From: Roseobacter sp. MED193
Lineage (GTDB): Bacteria; Pseudomonadota; Alphaproteobacteria; Rhodobacterales; Rhodobacteraceae
Reading direction: 5' to 3'
Assembly (NCBI RefSeq): GCF_000152965.1
Contig: NZ_CH902583.1
Location: forward strand, 2,425,892-2,489,891
Length of the DNA: 64,000 nt
Shown here: positions 6,828 through 15,972 of the stretch, in pieces
Numbering within the stretch: position 1 is the first letter of the stretch
How the letters are laid out: each line of letters opens with the position of its first letter
Translations under genes and position numbers: made by a program
Notes under the pieces: model-generated
Databases searched by the model: none
What the model was told of the DNA's origin: nothing
What the model saw: the letters and a program-made list of their open reading frames with translations, nothing else

Positions 6828-9017
6828 TTGGATCGTGCTCAGATCGTGCATCAAAACTTCCTGGACCGAGTTGGCCGCGGTGACCTGCCACCGGGCACAG
6901 CACCATTGGCTGGCCTCCCACCCGAACAGGCCGTGGGCATATATCGCGCGCAGGTGTTGAGCCGGGCGCTCGATATCACCAGCCGAGCGATGCAAAAGGC
7001 AGGGCAGGGCTTCTACACGATCGGCTCTTCTGGGCACGAGGGTATGGCGGCAGTGGCCCGGGCGCTGCGCCCCGATGATATGGCCTTTCTGCACTACCGT
7101 GATGCGGCCTTCCAGATTGCCCGCGCCGACCAGGTGCCGGGGCAGCGGATCGCCTGGGATATGCTCTTGTCCTTTGCATGCTCTTCCGAAGATCCTACCT
7201 CCGGCGGACGTCACAAGGTGCTGGGCTCCAAGGCGCTGATGATCCCGCCGCAGACTTCGACCATTGCCAGCCATTTGCCCAAGGCCGTTGGGGCGGCCTA
7301 TTCCATCGGTGCTGCCAAACGCCACGCGCCCGAACATCGGGTCCTGCGCGACGACAGCATTGTTATGTGTTCCTTTGGCGATGCCTCGGCCAACCACTCC
7401 ACCGCTCAGGGGGCTATAAACACGGCAGGCTGGACCTCGGTACAGTCGACACCGCTGCCGCTGCTGTTTGTCTGCGAGGATAACGGCATTGGCATTTCAA
7501 CCAAAACTCCGCAGGGCTGGATTGAGGCCTCGATGCGGGCGCGCCCCGGCATCAAATACTTCCAGGCCGACGGGTTGGACATCTATGCCGCCCATGCCGT
7601 GGCGCAGGAGGCCGCCAACTATGTGCGCCGCCGTAAGAAACCCGCCTTTCTGCATCTGCGCACAGTGCGCCTATATGGCCATGCGGGCGCCGATGTGCCC
7701 ACCACCTATCTGCCCAAATCCGAGGTTGAGGCGGATGAGGCAAACGATCCGCTGCTGCATACCGTGCGCTTGCTGGATGAGGCCGGGGCACTCAAGCCGC
7801 AAGAGGCGTTGAAGATCTACATGGATACCTGCGCCCGGGTGGAACGCATCCGCGCCGAGGTCGTGACCCGGCCGCATCTGAAGACCGGCGAGGATGTGGT
7901 GGCCAGCCTGATCCCGCCCAAACGTGCCTGCGCGTCCAGCAACGGCCCCAGCGAAGAAGCGCGGGCCGAGGCCTTTGGCAGCGACATCCGTGCCATGGCA
8001 GATCCGCAACCGATGTCGCGCCTGATCAATTGGGCACTGACCGATCTGATGCTGCAGCATGGCGAGATCGTCATGATGGGCGAGGACGTGGGCCGCAAGG
8101 GCGGCGTCTATGGCGTCACGCAAAAGCTGCATCAGCGATTTGGCCCAGACCGGATGATCGATACGCTGCTGGATGAGCAATCCATTCTGGGCCTCGCCAT
8201 CGGCATGGGCCACAATGGATTTGTACCGATGCCGGAAATCCAGTTTCTGGCCTATCTGCACAATGCCGAAGACCAGCTGCGCGGCGAGGCGGCGACGCTG
8301 CCGTTTTTCTCCAATGGTCAGTTTAGCAACCCGATGGTGCTGCGCATCGCGGGGTTGGGGTACCAAAAGGGCTTTGGCGGCCATTTTCACAACGATAACT
8401 CCCTGGCGGTGCTGCGCGATATCCCAGGGATTATCATTGCCTGCCCATCGGATGGAGCCGAAGCCGCACTGATGATGCGTGAGGCGGTGCGCCTGGCGCG
8501 CGAAGAGCAGCGGGTGGTGGTCTTTATTGAGCCCATCGCGCTCTACCCGATGCGGGATCTTCACGCAGCCAAGGACGGCGGCTGGATGCGGCCCTATCCG
8601 GCGCCCGACCAGAGCATCCCATTGGGTGAGGTCGGTCAGCATGGGGAAGGCAGTGATCTGGCCATCGTGACCTATGGCAATGGGCGCTACCTCTCGACCC
8701 AGGCACAGGCGGATCTCGAGGCGCGGGGCATCAAGACCCGCATCATAGACCTGCGCTGGCTGGCTCCATTGCCGGCAGAGGCGTTGATTGCTGCTGCCAA
8801 GGGTTGCAAACATGTACTCATCGTTGACGAATGCCGAACTACCGGTAGCCAATCCGAAGCACTGATGGCGCTCTTCGTCGAGCAAGGCATCTCTTCGCTA
8901 GCCCGCCATGCGGCAGGTGATTGCTTTATTGCCACCGGCCCGGCCTATGCCGCCACACTGCCCTCCAAAGAAAGCATCCTGGCCGCCGCGCTCAACCTGG
9001 TAGGAGAGACCGCATGA
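6828..9017 (+). CDS. Fused alpha/beta E1 component of a 2-oxoacid (branched-chain type) dehydrogenase
   Basis: About 729 residues joining E1-alpha (about 1-340) and E1-beta (about 385-729), which are separate genes in most bacteria. The alpha half has the ThDP motif from GDASANHST (about residue 184) to EDNGIG. The beta half opens MMGEDVGRKGGVYGVTQ and has the conserved HNDNS and FIEPIALYP segments. Start: TTG at 6828 is preferred because AAGGGG lies 6 nt upstream; TTG at 6822 would abut that site. No lipoyl E2 or E3 gene is adjacent, which is odd for a dehydrogenase complex. It overlaps the next gene by four bases. The exact 2-oxoacid cannot be assigned. Confidence 0.85.
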   Translation: MDRAQIVHQNFLDRVGRGDLPPGTAPLAGLPPEQAVGIYRAQVLSRALDITSRAMQKAGQGFYTIGSSGHEGMAAVARALRPDDMAFLHYRDAAFQIARADQVPGQRIAWDMLLSFACSSEDPTSGGRHKVLGSKALMIPPQTSTIASHLPKAVGAAYSIGAAKRHAPEHRVLRDDSIVMCSFGDASANHSTAQGAINTAGWTSVQSTPLPLLFVCEDNGIGISTKTPQGWIEASMRARPGIKYFQADGLDIYAAHAVAQEAANYVRRRKKPAFLHLRTVRLYGHAGADVPTTYLPKSEVEADEANDPLLHTVRLLDEAGALKPQEALKIYMDTCARVERIRAEVVTRPHLKTGEDVVASLIPPKRACASSNGPSEEARAEAFGSDIRAMADPQPMSRLINWALTDLMLQHGEIVMMGEDVGRKGGVYGVTQKLHQRFGPDRMIDTLLDEQSILGLAIGMGHNGFVPMPEIQFLAYLHNAEDQLRGEAATLPFFSNGQFSNPMVLRIAGLGYQKGFGGHFHNDNSLAVLRDIPGIIIACPSDGAEAALMMREAVRLAREEQRVVVFIEPIALYPMRDLHAAKDGGWMRPYPAPDQSIPLGEVGQHGEGSDLAIVTYGNGRYLSTQAQADLEARGIKTRIIDLRWLAPLPAEALIAAAKGCKHVLIVDECRTTGSQSEALMALFVEQGISSLARHAAGDCFIATGPAYAATLPSKESILAAALNLVGETA

Positions 9018-10072
9018 CCCGTACCGCTGTTCTCATCTGCCCAGGCAGGGGCACCTATAATAAGCCTGAGTTGGGCTATCTGCACCGCCACCATGCCGAC
9101 AAAGCCGGCCTGTTTGCGGGTTTTGATGCGGCGCGGGCTGCTGCGGGCCAAGAAGAGGTCACTGCTCTGGATGGGGCGACGCGGTTCTCGGTCTCCAAAT
9201 ACTCGCGCGGCGATATCGCCTCGCCGTTGATCTATGCCAGCGCTTTGGCGGATGCACAGTCCCTGGCGGATGATATTGAAGTGGTGGCAGTGACTGGAAA
9301 CTCTATGGGGTGGTACATCGCACTGGCGGTCGCCGGGGCGCTGTCGGCGCAGGATGGGTTTGAGTTGGTGAACACCATGGGAACCTTGATGCAGGAGCAT
9401 CTGATTGGCGGGCAGCTGGTCTATCCCTTTACGGGTGATGACTGGCGCCCAGATGCGGCACGCAAGGCAGAACTCCTGGCGCTGGTGGATCAGATCAATG
9501 CCCGCGAATCCCACACGCTGGCCCTCTCGATTGATCTCGGCGGCATGCTGGTGCTGGCTGGGGATGAGGCCGGCTTGACGGCCTTTGAAAGCGTCGTGCC
9601 CCAGATCGAAGACCGTTTTCCGATGCGGCTGGCCAACCATGCTGGGTTCCACACACATTTGCAGGCACCAGTAGCGGCCGAAGGGCGTGACCGCCTAGAC
9701 GGGGCTATGCTGACGCAGCCTGCGGTGCCTCTGGTGGATGGGCGCGGTGCAATCTGGCAACCGGAATCCAGCGATCTGGCCTCGCTTTGGGACTATACCC
9801 TCGGGCATCAGGTGGTGGAGAGCTATGACTTTACCCGCGCGGTCCAGGTGGCCGCACAGGAGTTTGCCCCGGATCTGTTTATCGTCACAGGACCCGGGAC
9901 CACTTTGGGCGGGGCCGTCGCGCAGTCTCTGGTGCATCAGGACTGGCGGGGGATGTCGGATAAGGCCGGTTTCAAGCTGCGTCAGGCCTCCTCGCCTGTG
10001 TTGATTTCCATGGGCGACGCAGTACAGCGCAGCCTGGTAACCACCGAAAACCGATCAGCCAAAACTGGTTAA
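9014..10072 (+). CDS. Malonyltransferase-fold acyltransferase, probably not malonyl-specific
   Basis: 352 residues resembling FabD/acyltransferase domains. The nucleophile elbow is GNSMGWY (S97) where FabD has GHSLGEY. The catalytic His is probably H213 in GFHTHL, aligned with the FabD PFHSPLM loop. A VTGPGTTLGG segment near the C terminus matches the FabD GPG turn. The FabD Arg that binds the malonyl carboxylate (RGQLMQ) is Met here (MGTLMQ, M122). From family knowledge, loss of that Arg favours non-carboxylated acyl groups. ATG at 9014 overlaps the E1 stop (ATGA), so the pair is translationally coupled. Inference: it handles an acyl group made by the E1. Confidence 0.7.
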   Translation: MTRTAVLICPGRGTYNKPELGYLHRHHADKAGLFAGFDAARAAAGQEEVTALDGATRFSVSKYSRGDIASPLIYASALADAQSLADDIEVVAVTGNSMGWYIALAVAGALSAQDGFELVNTMGTLMQEHLIGGQLVYPFTGDDWRPDAARKAELLALVDQINARESHTLALSIDLGGMLVLAGDEAGLTAFESVVPQIEDRFPMRLANHAGFHTHLQAPVAAEGRDRLDGAMLTQPAVPLVDGRGAIWQPESSDLASLWDYTLGHQVVESYDFTRAVQVAAQEFAPDLFIVTGPGTTLGGAVAQSLVHQDWRGMSDKAGFKLRQASSPVLISMGDAVQRSLVTTENRSAKTG

Positions 10073-10089
10073 AGAGCCTAGTACCTATT

Positions 10090-10150
10090 CATTTGGCCAA
10101 AAATATCCTGGGGGTGAGCGTCTAATGACGCGAGGGGGCAAGGCCCCCTA
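10090..10150 (-). repeat. Dispersed intergenic repeat, family 1, copy B
   Basis: Read on the minus strand: hairpin AGGGGGC-CTT-GCCCCCT, a second small inverted repeat (GCGTC/GACGC), then TCACCCCCAGG and the box ATATTTTTGGCCAAATGA. The plus-strand AGGGGGC-AAG-GCCCCCT hairpin at 10133-10149 may also stop transcripts from the acyltransferase gene, which ends 18 bp before the element. Confidence 0.75.
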
Positions 10151-10222
10151 CTGCTGCCCCCCTCGCGAGGGTAAGCCGGGGCTTCCCCGTCGCTAGCTGT
10201 GGCCTGCAGGGGCCCGCAATAC

Positions 10223-11908
10223 TCACCGAGAGACAGGTTCCGGGGCAGGTGGTGGTCCGTTAGGACCGTCCTGAGGCTGCACCGCGGGCGCCACGCGCAT
10301 CGGTTTGACAGCATAGGCTTCTACTGGTTGGCTGACATTGTGGAGGTTCAGGGCACCCAAGGCTGTGGAATCCTGGCAGCTTCCGGGCAGGGAATTCCGG
10401 CTTACAATGATCTGTTGTCCCACTGTCTTACCGTAGTCCCCTAGACGGGCGGCAATATTGGCGGCCTGGCCAATGACGGTGAAATCCAGCCGTTCACGTG
10501 AGCCAACATTGCCATAGGTGACGGTTCCATAGGCGATGCCGCTGGCGCATGCGAGCTCCGCGAGGTCGTGCTCTGCCGCAACCTGAGTGAGAGCCGGAGC
10601 AATGCTGCGGGCAGAATGTAGCGCTTGGGTCCGCGCCAAATCTGCATCCACGCCGGTTTCCTCACGGGTTGCAGTCCTGACAGGAAACACCGCCAACACC
10701 GCGTCACCGATGAATTTCAGCACCTCGCCCCCATTGTCATGCACAATGGTCGAGGCGGTTTCAAAAAAGGCATTCAGCAGCTTGATGTAGGCCCTCCGCC
10801 CCAGCCGCTCCTCCAGCAGCGTCGAACCTCGCAGGTCACAGAACATGATGGCGGCGTCGATCTCATCGCCTTCACCGCGACGGATCTTGCCACCCAGAAC
10901 GCGCTCACCGGTGCGTTTACCTACATAGGTCTCCAACAGGGACTGGGCGTTTTCGCGCTGCATGAAAACTTCGTAATAGCGGGCGACAACGGCGGAACAT
11001 TCAAAGATCAGCCCAAGATTGGCAGTGGAGAACCCATCTGGATGATCAGATGCCACGGTGAGCACGTTGATCCGACCATCAGAGAAGGGCAGCGGCATAG
11101 CGACATAGTCTGTAGCTCCGGCTGCGCGCAGATCGCTGAGGATGGGAAAGGCATCCTCGCTGTCTTCGTCATCAATGCGGTGGCGCACGCCCCCCAATCC
11201 CTTGGAGACATGGCGCAGGGGGCTGGCATTGTAGGCGGGGTGTTCGTAGATTTCATAGCTGGGGGCGTAGATGGTCACCTCATCACTGGCTTTTTCCCAG
11301 ATAAAGTTTTTGCCGGCGATCTGCGGGTGCAAAGACCAGGCCAGCACAGAAAGCCGCGAGAGATAAACCCCTTGCTCCAGTAGTTTTTGGGAAAAGGCCT
11401 TGGTGAAGTCCTCAGGGGTTGGCAGAAAAGCGGCTTCGCGCAGCAGCCAGTCGATCAATGGCCCAGAGATATTGCCATATTCGGGCGGCGCAATTTGGTT
11501 GGTGCCGAGGTCTATTTCGGTATTGGGGTCTGCGACAAAGCCCACATGTCCTTCGATCTGGCGCGCCTCTGGCAGGGCATTTTCATAGATCCATACCGCA
11601 TTGTCGACGCGGCCATCCTCCAGTTTAAGATCATGATAGCATGCAGTGCCTTTGAAAGGGCAGAACGTCTGCAACCCCACCTTGGTGGAGATATCCACCA
11701 CCAGATCGTCACGGGGAACATAAATGGTGGGCTGAAGCCGGGTTTCATACATCACTCTTGCGCGGCGGCTTTGAGCTAAGAGAGTACCACCGCGTCGCAC
11801 CTGGACCTCGCCGCGCAGTGGTTCAACCAAGATGCCGTAGCCACGATTGTGCGGTCCACGTTTCTGTGGGCCGGCACTGTTTGGGGGGGAGGGAACATGG
11901 GCGTTCAT
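10223..11908 (-). CDS. DUF427 domain fused to a class III adenylate/guanylate cyclase
   Basis: 561 residues, no membrane segment. Residues about 20-140 form a DUF427 domain (PTIYVPRDDL, FCPFKGTACYHDL, AVWIYENALPEA, GHVGF). A middle region (about 170-330) is unassigned, perhaps a sensory or GAF-like fold. The catalytic domain (about 360-520) has metal Asp in MFCDLRGST and FIGDAVLAVF, a substrate-selecting Lys in EVLKFIGD, and the transition-state segment VIGQAANIAARL, so activity as an adenylate cyclase is plausible. The C terminus is Pro-rich. It is separated from neighbours on both sides, so it is probably monocistronic. Confidence 0.85.
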   Translation of the reverse strand: MNAHVPSPPNSAGPQKRGPHNRGYGILVEPLRGEVQVRRGGTLLAQSRRARVMYETRLQPTIYVPRDDLVVDISTKVGLQTFCPFKGTACYHDLKLEDGRVDNAVWIYENALPEARQIEGHVGFVADPNTEIDLGTNQIAPPEYGNISGPLIDWLLREAAFLPTPEDFTKAFSQKLLEQGVYLSRLSVLAWSLHPQIAGKNFIWEKASDEVTIYAPSYEIYEHPAYNASPLRHVSKGLGGVRHRIDDEDSEDAFPILSDLRAAGATDYVAMPLPFSDGRINVLTVASDHPDGFSTANLGLIFECSAVVARYYEVFMQRENAQSLLETYVGKRTGERVLGGKIRRGEGDEIDAAIMFCDLRGSTLLEERLGRRAYIKLLNAFFETASTIVHDNGGEVLKFIGDAVLAVFPVRTATREETGVDADLARTQALHSARSIAPALTQVAAEHDLAELACASGIAYGTVTYGNVGSRERLDFTVIGQAANIAARLGDYGKTVGQQIIVSRNSLPGSCQDSTALGALNLHNVSQPVEAYAVKPMRVAPAVQPQDGPNGPPPAPEPVSR

Positions 11909-12144
11909 CAGAGCTATCCTCTTGTCCCCCCGCTGTCCGAGAGGCCTGTGGGAGCCTCAGGGCAGTGACAGATTCCCCAAGGCGCCTCCCCTTGGGAGGC
12001 AGGCCTATATGTGGGGCCAAAGAGATGAATTTCCAGTGGCTGGAAGGATCATCTGTGCACAGGCCCTGTGTTTTGATGCCAAATCGGCCCCTCCTCGCAC
12101 AGATGTGACCAGAGCGACCTGTATCCGTTAGGGTGAAGTTCTGG

Positions 12145-12846
12145 TCACACCATGCGGATCACATCCTTGCTGATCGCCAGCACATAGCCACGTTTGGCAA
12201 TGTTTTTGACCAATAATTCGCTCACCATCTGGTTCCCCAATGTGTCGCGCAGCCGTTTGATACGGGTGGCGCCTGCGGCTTCTTCGCAATCGCTGCTGTG
12301 TTTGCCGGAAATCACCGCCTCGATCTCGGCCCCCGACAGCACATCATCATCCATGCGGGCTTCAGCCAGGGCCGATAGGGTCTCCATCGCGGCTGCCGTG
12401 AGTTTGAAGCCCATATTGTTGAGGTAGACAGTATGTTCCTCGCGACTGATCAGCAGCTCGGTCACCTGGATGCCGGCCCGTTCAATCTGGGCCATACGCC
12501 GATTGAGCAGGACGAGCATCGCCAGCACCACCAGGGCGACGATCATCATCGCGGTTGCAAAGATCAGCAGGACAAAGATCACCACCCGATAGCTGGCGAG
12601 GGTATCGGCAAAGGCGGTACCAGATTGGGCTAGGATCTCCAGCAGCTTGATTTCGGCCTGGGTGGTCAGATCGTTTTCGATAAAGAGCCGTTCCACCCGC
12701 GCGTTAAACGCATTCGCATCAGGCAAAGCCAGCAACAGCACTGTCCCAGCGATAGCCAGTAGCGCAGCGATGAACACGATACCAAAGGTAATGATACGGC
12801 TGCCTGCGGAGCGGGCCTCAGAAACGGAGATAGTAAGGTCCGGCAT
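12145..12846 (-). CDS. Membrane-anchored winged-helix (OmpR/CadC-type) protein
   Basis: 233 residues from the ATG at 12846, which has AAGGAAGG upstream. Two transmembrane helices (about 17-40 and 90-115) enclose a roughly 50-residue periplasmic loop (FNARVERLFIENDLTTQ). The cytoplasmic C-terminal part resembles a Trans_reg_C winged helix: YLNNMGFKLTAAAMETLSAL, then the recognition-helix region TRIKRLRDTLG and a closing RGYVLAI hairpin. This is the reverse of the usual CadC/ToxR order, where the DNA-binding domain is N-terminal. Target genes are unknown. It overlaps the next upstream small gene by 29 bp. Confidence 0.7.
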   Translation of the reverse strand: MPDLTISVSEARSAGSRIITFGIVFIAALLAIAGTVLLLALPDANAFNARVERLFIENDLTTQAEIKLLEILAQSGTAFADTLASYRVVIFVLLIFATAMMIVALVVLAMLVLLNRRMAQIERAGIQVTELLISREEHTVYLNNMGFKLTAAAMETLSALAEARMDDDVLSGAEIEAVISGKHSSDCEEAAGATRIKRLRDTLGNQMVSELLVKNIAKRGYVLAISKDVIRMV

Positions 12847-13111
12847 TGGCCTTCCTTCGTTGCAGGCCTTCGGGACCAAAGACGGACATAACATTGAGCA
12901 GGGTCCAGCCGGAGGCCGCGATTCGAGACTGAATCTCCCCCTGGGCAGCGGCCTTGTTACAAGCGCCCCGGATCTGAATGACCCCGTAATGCAGTTTCAA
13001 CGGATTGTTCTGCTTGGCCTTGTAATCGGCATAGCAATCGGCGGCCTGTGCAGGCGCAGCCGCCATCAGCAGGGCGGCACATATAATGGGTATGGCAAGA
13101 GCGTGTTTCAT
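12818..13111 (-). CDS. Small secreted protein of unknown function
   Basis: 97 residues from the ATG at 13111. A signal peptide (MKHALAIPIICAALLMAAAPAQA-A) leads to a mature part of about 73 residues with two cysteines (DCYADYK and GACNKAA), consistent with a periplasmic disulfide. The ending NAGPYYLRF and the GASGW-like SGWTLLNV stretch do not match a family I can name. Its 3' end overlaps the start of the membrane winged-helix gene by 29 bp, so it probably shares its transcript and may be a periplasmic partner of that protein's loop (inference). Confidence 0.7.
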   Translation of the reverse strand: MKHALAIPIICAALLMAAAPAQAADCYADYKAKQNNPLKLHYGVIQIRGACNKAAAQGEIQSRIAASGWTLLNVMSVFGPEGLQRRKANAGPYYLRF

Positions 13112-13327
13112 ATCGTCACCCTGCGCCGAAATACCGGTGAAATTCAATAACAACAGCTCTTTGAGCCCATGGTTATTCGATATCATAGCGCTGTTATTGC
13201 CTGTCTGAACGGCATTGGCCGACTGTGAGGGCATAGGATTTGAGCCCGCCAAAACAGCTGAAGCACAGCGGGTTTGTCGCCCTCGAAAGGGGCATCAACA
13301 GACAGAAGATAACAAGGAAACACTCCG

Positions 13328-13804
13328 ATGACACAGAGCCACCAACCTAAACAGCACCGCAAATTCATCGCCATCATTCTGGCCGCTGCGCTGGCCATTA
13401 CCGGTGTGTCTTCCGGGCCGGCCCAGGCCGGAGAGGACTTTGGCAAGGTAGTGGCGGGGCTGGCAGTCCTGGGTATTCTTGGGGCCGCACTCCATGATCA
13501 CAACACGCGTGACCGGCGACATGATACCGTTACCCGCCCGCATCGCCCCCACCCGACGCCAAGACCCCGCCCTTTGCCGCACCGCTTTGGTCGCTATGAT
13601 CTGCCGGCGCATTGCATGAAGTTTGCCCCCAACTACAGAAACGGTAAATCCCTGGTGGCGCTGGGCTGCCTGCGTCGCAATTATGACCACGTGGGCTCAT
13701 TGCCACAAAGCTGCAAAGTGACCTTCTGGAACGGCCACAATAATCGCACCGCTTACAAGCCACGCTGCCTGAACAAGCATGGATATCGCATGGTCAATCG
13801 CTAG
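13328..13804 (+). CDS. Secreted His/Arg/Pro-rich protein of unknown function
   Basis: 158 residues with a signal peptide ending in PAQA-G (about residue 34). Residues about 57-85 are a low-complexity His-Arg-Pro stretch (for example RPHRPHPTPRPRPLPHR). The C-terminal part has four cysteines (HCMKF, GCLRR, SCKVT, RCLNK) and is probably the folded, disulfide-bonded domain. The His-rich stretch could bind metals, but nothing else supports this. It is followed by a terminator at 13852-13875. Confidence 0.75.
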   Translation: MTQSHQPKQHRKFIAIILAAALAITGVSSGPAQAGEDFGKVVAGLAVLGILGAALHDHNTRDRRHDTVTRPHRPHPTPRPRPLPHRFGRYDLPAHCMKFAPNYRNGKSLVALGCLRRNYDHVGSLPQSCKVTFWNGHNNRTAYKPRCLNKHGYRMVNR

Positions 13805-13851
13805 GGGGCATGGCCATAAGTGGCCCAAACGCAACATGTCGAGCAGACTTG

Positions 13852-13875
13852 GGGGGCCTTGGCCCCCTTCTTTTT
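13852..13875 (+). terminator. Rho-independent terminator
   Basis: GGGGG (13852-13856) pairs with CCCCC (13863-13867) around CCTTGG, followed by TTCTTTTT. It lies 48 bp after the stop of the secreted-protein gene and separates it from rnhB. Confidence 0.8.
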
Positions 13876-13943
13876 GTGGGTTGTTTGTGCAGTTTTCTGT
13901 TGGGGCGCTTGCAAAGTCTGCGAAATTTGGGTCTGACAAGACC

Positions 13944-14561
13944 ATGGAACAGCCAGATAATTCCCTAGAGATCGCCGCCCACGAAAAGGGCTACCTGCGG
14001 GTTGCCGGAGTCGACGAAGTTGGCCGCGGCCCCCTTGCCGGACCGGTGACGGCGGCAGCCGTTGTCCTGGATATGGCTGACCTGCCCGAAGGGTTGAATG
14101 ACTCCAAAAAACTGAGCGCCAAAAAACGCGTGGTTTTGGCAAAGGAGATCTTTGCCCGCGCGCAGGTGTCGATTGCTGAGGCCAGCGTTGAAGAGATTGA
14201 TTCCATTAACATACTCCGCGCTTCGCATCTGGCGATGGAACGTGCTGTTGCGGCCTTGGATCCGCCGCCCGATTACCTTCTGATTGATGGCAATTTGATC
14301 CCGCGTGACCTGACAATTGACGCGCAAGCAGTGGTCAAAGGAGACGGCAAATCAGTCTCAATAGCGGCAGCCTCGATCGTGGCAAAAGAGGCGCGGGATA
14401 ATCTCATGGTGGATTTGGCGCAACAGTTTCCACGATATGGATGGGAGAAGAACGCCGGATATCCCTCAAAGCAACACCGAGAGGCGCTTGTCGAATTGGG
14501 GGTGACACCACATCATCGCAGGTCCTTTAAGCCGGTACACAAGATATTGTATCAAGAGTGA
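13944..14561 (+). CDS. rnhB: Ribonuclease HII
   Basis: 205 residues; removes RNA from RNA-DNA hybrids and single misincorporated ribonucleotides. The family signature AGVDEVGRGPLAGPV provides the first Asp-Glu pair and the GRG sensor. DYLLIDGN gives the third metal Asp, and ASIVAKEARD the fourth acidic region. GYPSKQH and HRRSFKPV near the C terminus are typical. The ATG at 13944 places the signature near residue 22, usual for RNase HII. ccrM follows after 111 bp, a gene order common in alphaproteobacteria. Confidence 0.95.
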   Translation: MEQPDNSLEIAAHEKGYLRVAGVDEVGRGPLAGPVTAAAVVLDMADLPEGLNDSKKLSAKKRVVLAKEIFARAQVSIAEASVEEIDSINILRASHLAMERAVAALDPPPDYLLIDGNLIPRDLTIDAQAVVKGDGKSVSIAAASIVAKEARDNLMVDLAQQFPRYGWEKNAGYPSKQHREALVELGVTPHHRRSFKPVHKILYQE

Positions 14562-14576
14562 ACCGCAGAGGGCTGA

Positions 14577-15776
<1,200 letters not shown>

Positions 15777-15813
15777 GCCTGCCACTGTTTTCACAATCAT
15801 CCAAGTTAACTGA

Positions 15814-15865
15814 CGGTCTGCGTGCCTGTGTCACTAACGTGACGCAGCTTGAAACACGCAGACCG
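15814..15865 (+). other. Structured intergenic element downstream of ccrM
   Basis: CGGTCTGCGTG (15814-15824) and CACGCAGACCG (15855-15865) are exact reverse complements enclosing a second hairpin, GTCAC-TAAC-GTGAC (15830-15843). The whole folds as nested stems just ahead of the terminator at 15873-15897. It could be a processed 3' UTR element, a small RNA or a protein-binding site. Confidence 0.55.
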
Positions 15866-15872
15866 CACCTTG

Positions 15873-15897
15873 CCCCGCCACTCTGGCGGGGTTTTTT
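15873..15897 (+). terminator. Rho-independent terminator of ccrM
   Basis: CCCCGCCA-CTC-TGGCGGGG is a perfect 8-bp stem followed by six T residues, 97 bp after the ccrM stop. Confidence 0.92.
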
Positions 15898-15972
15898 CGT
15901 GTTGTGGATCACTTGGGGGATGTATGCTGGTGCCAGACTGCCTATCTAGGGCGCAGCAATAGGGATCGCCTG

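Noticed and set aside
7671-8885. A 404-codon open frame on the minus strand opposite the E1 gene
   Set aside because: It lies fully inside the conserved E1 coding sequence, lacks recognisable motifs, and its composition is that of an antisense frame in GC-rich coding DNA.
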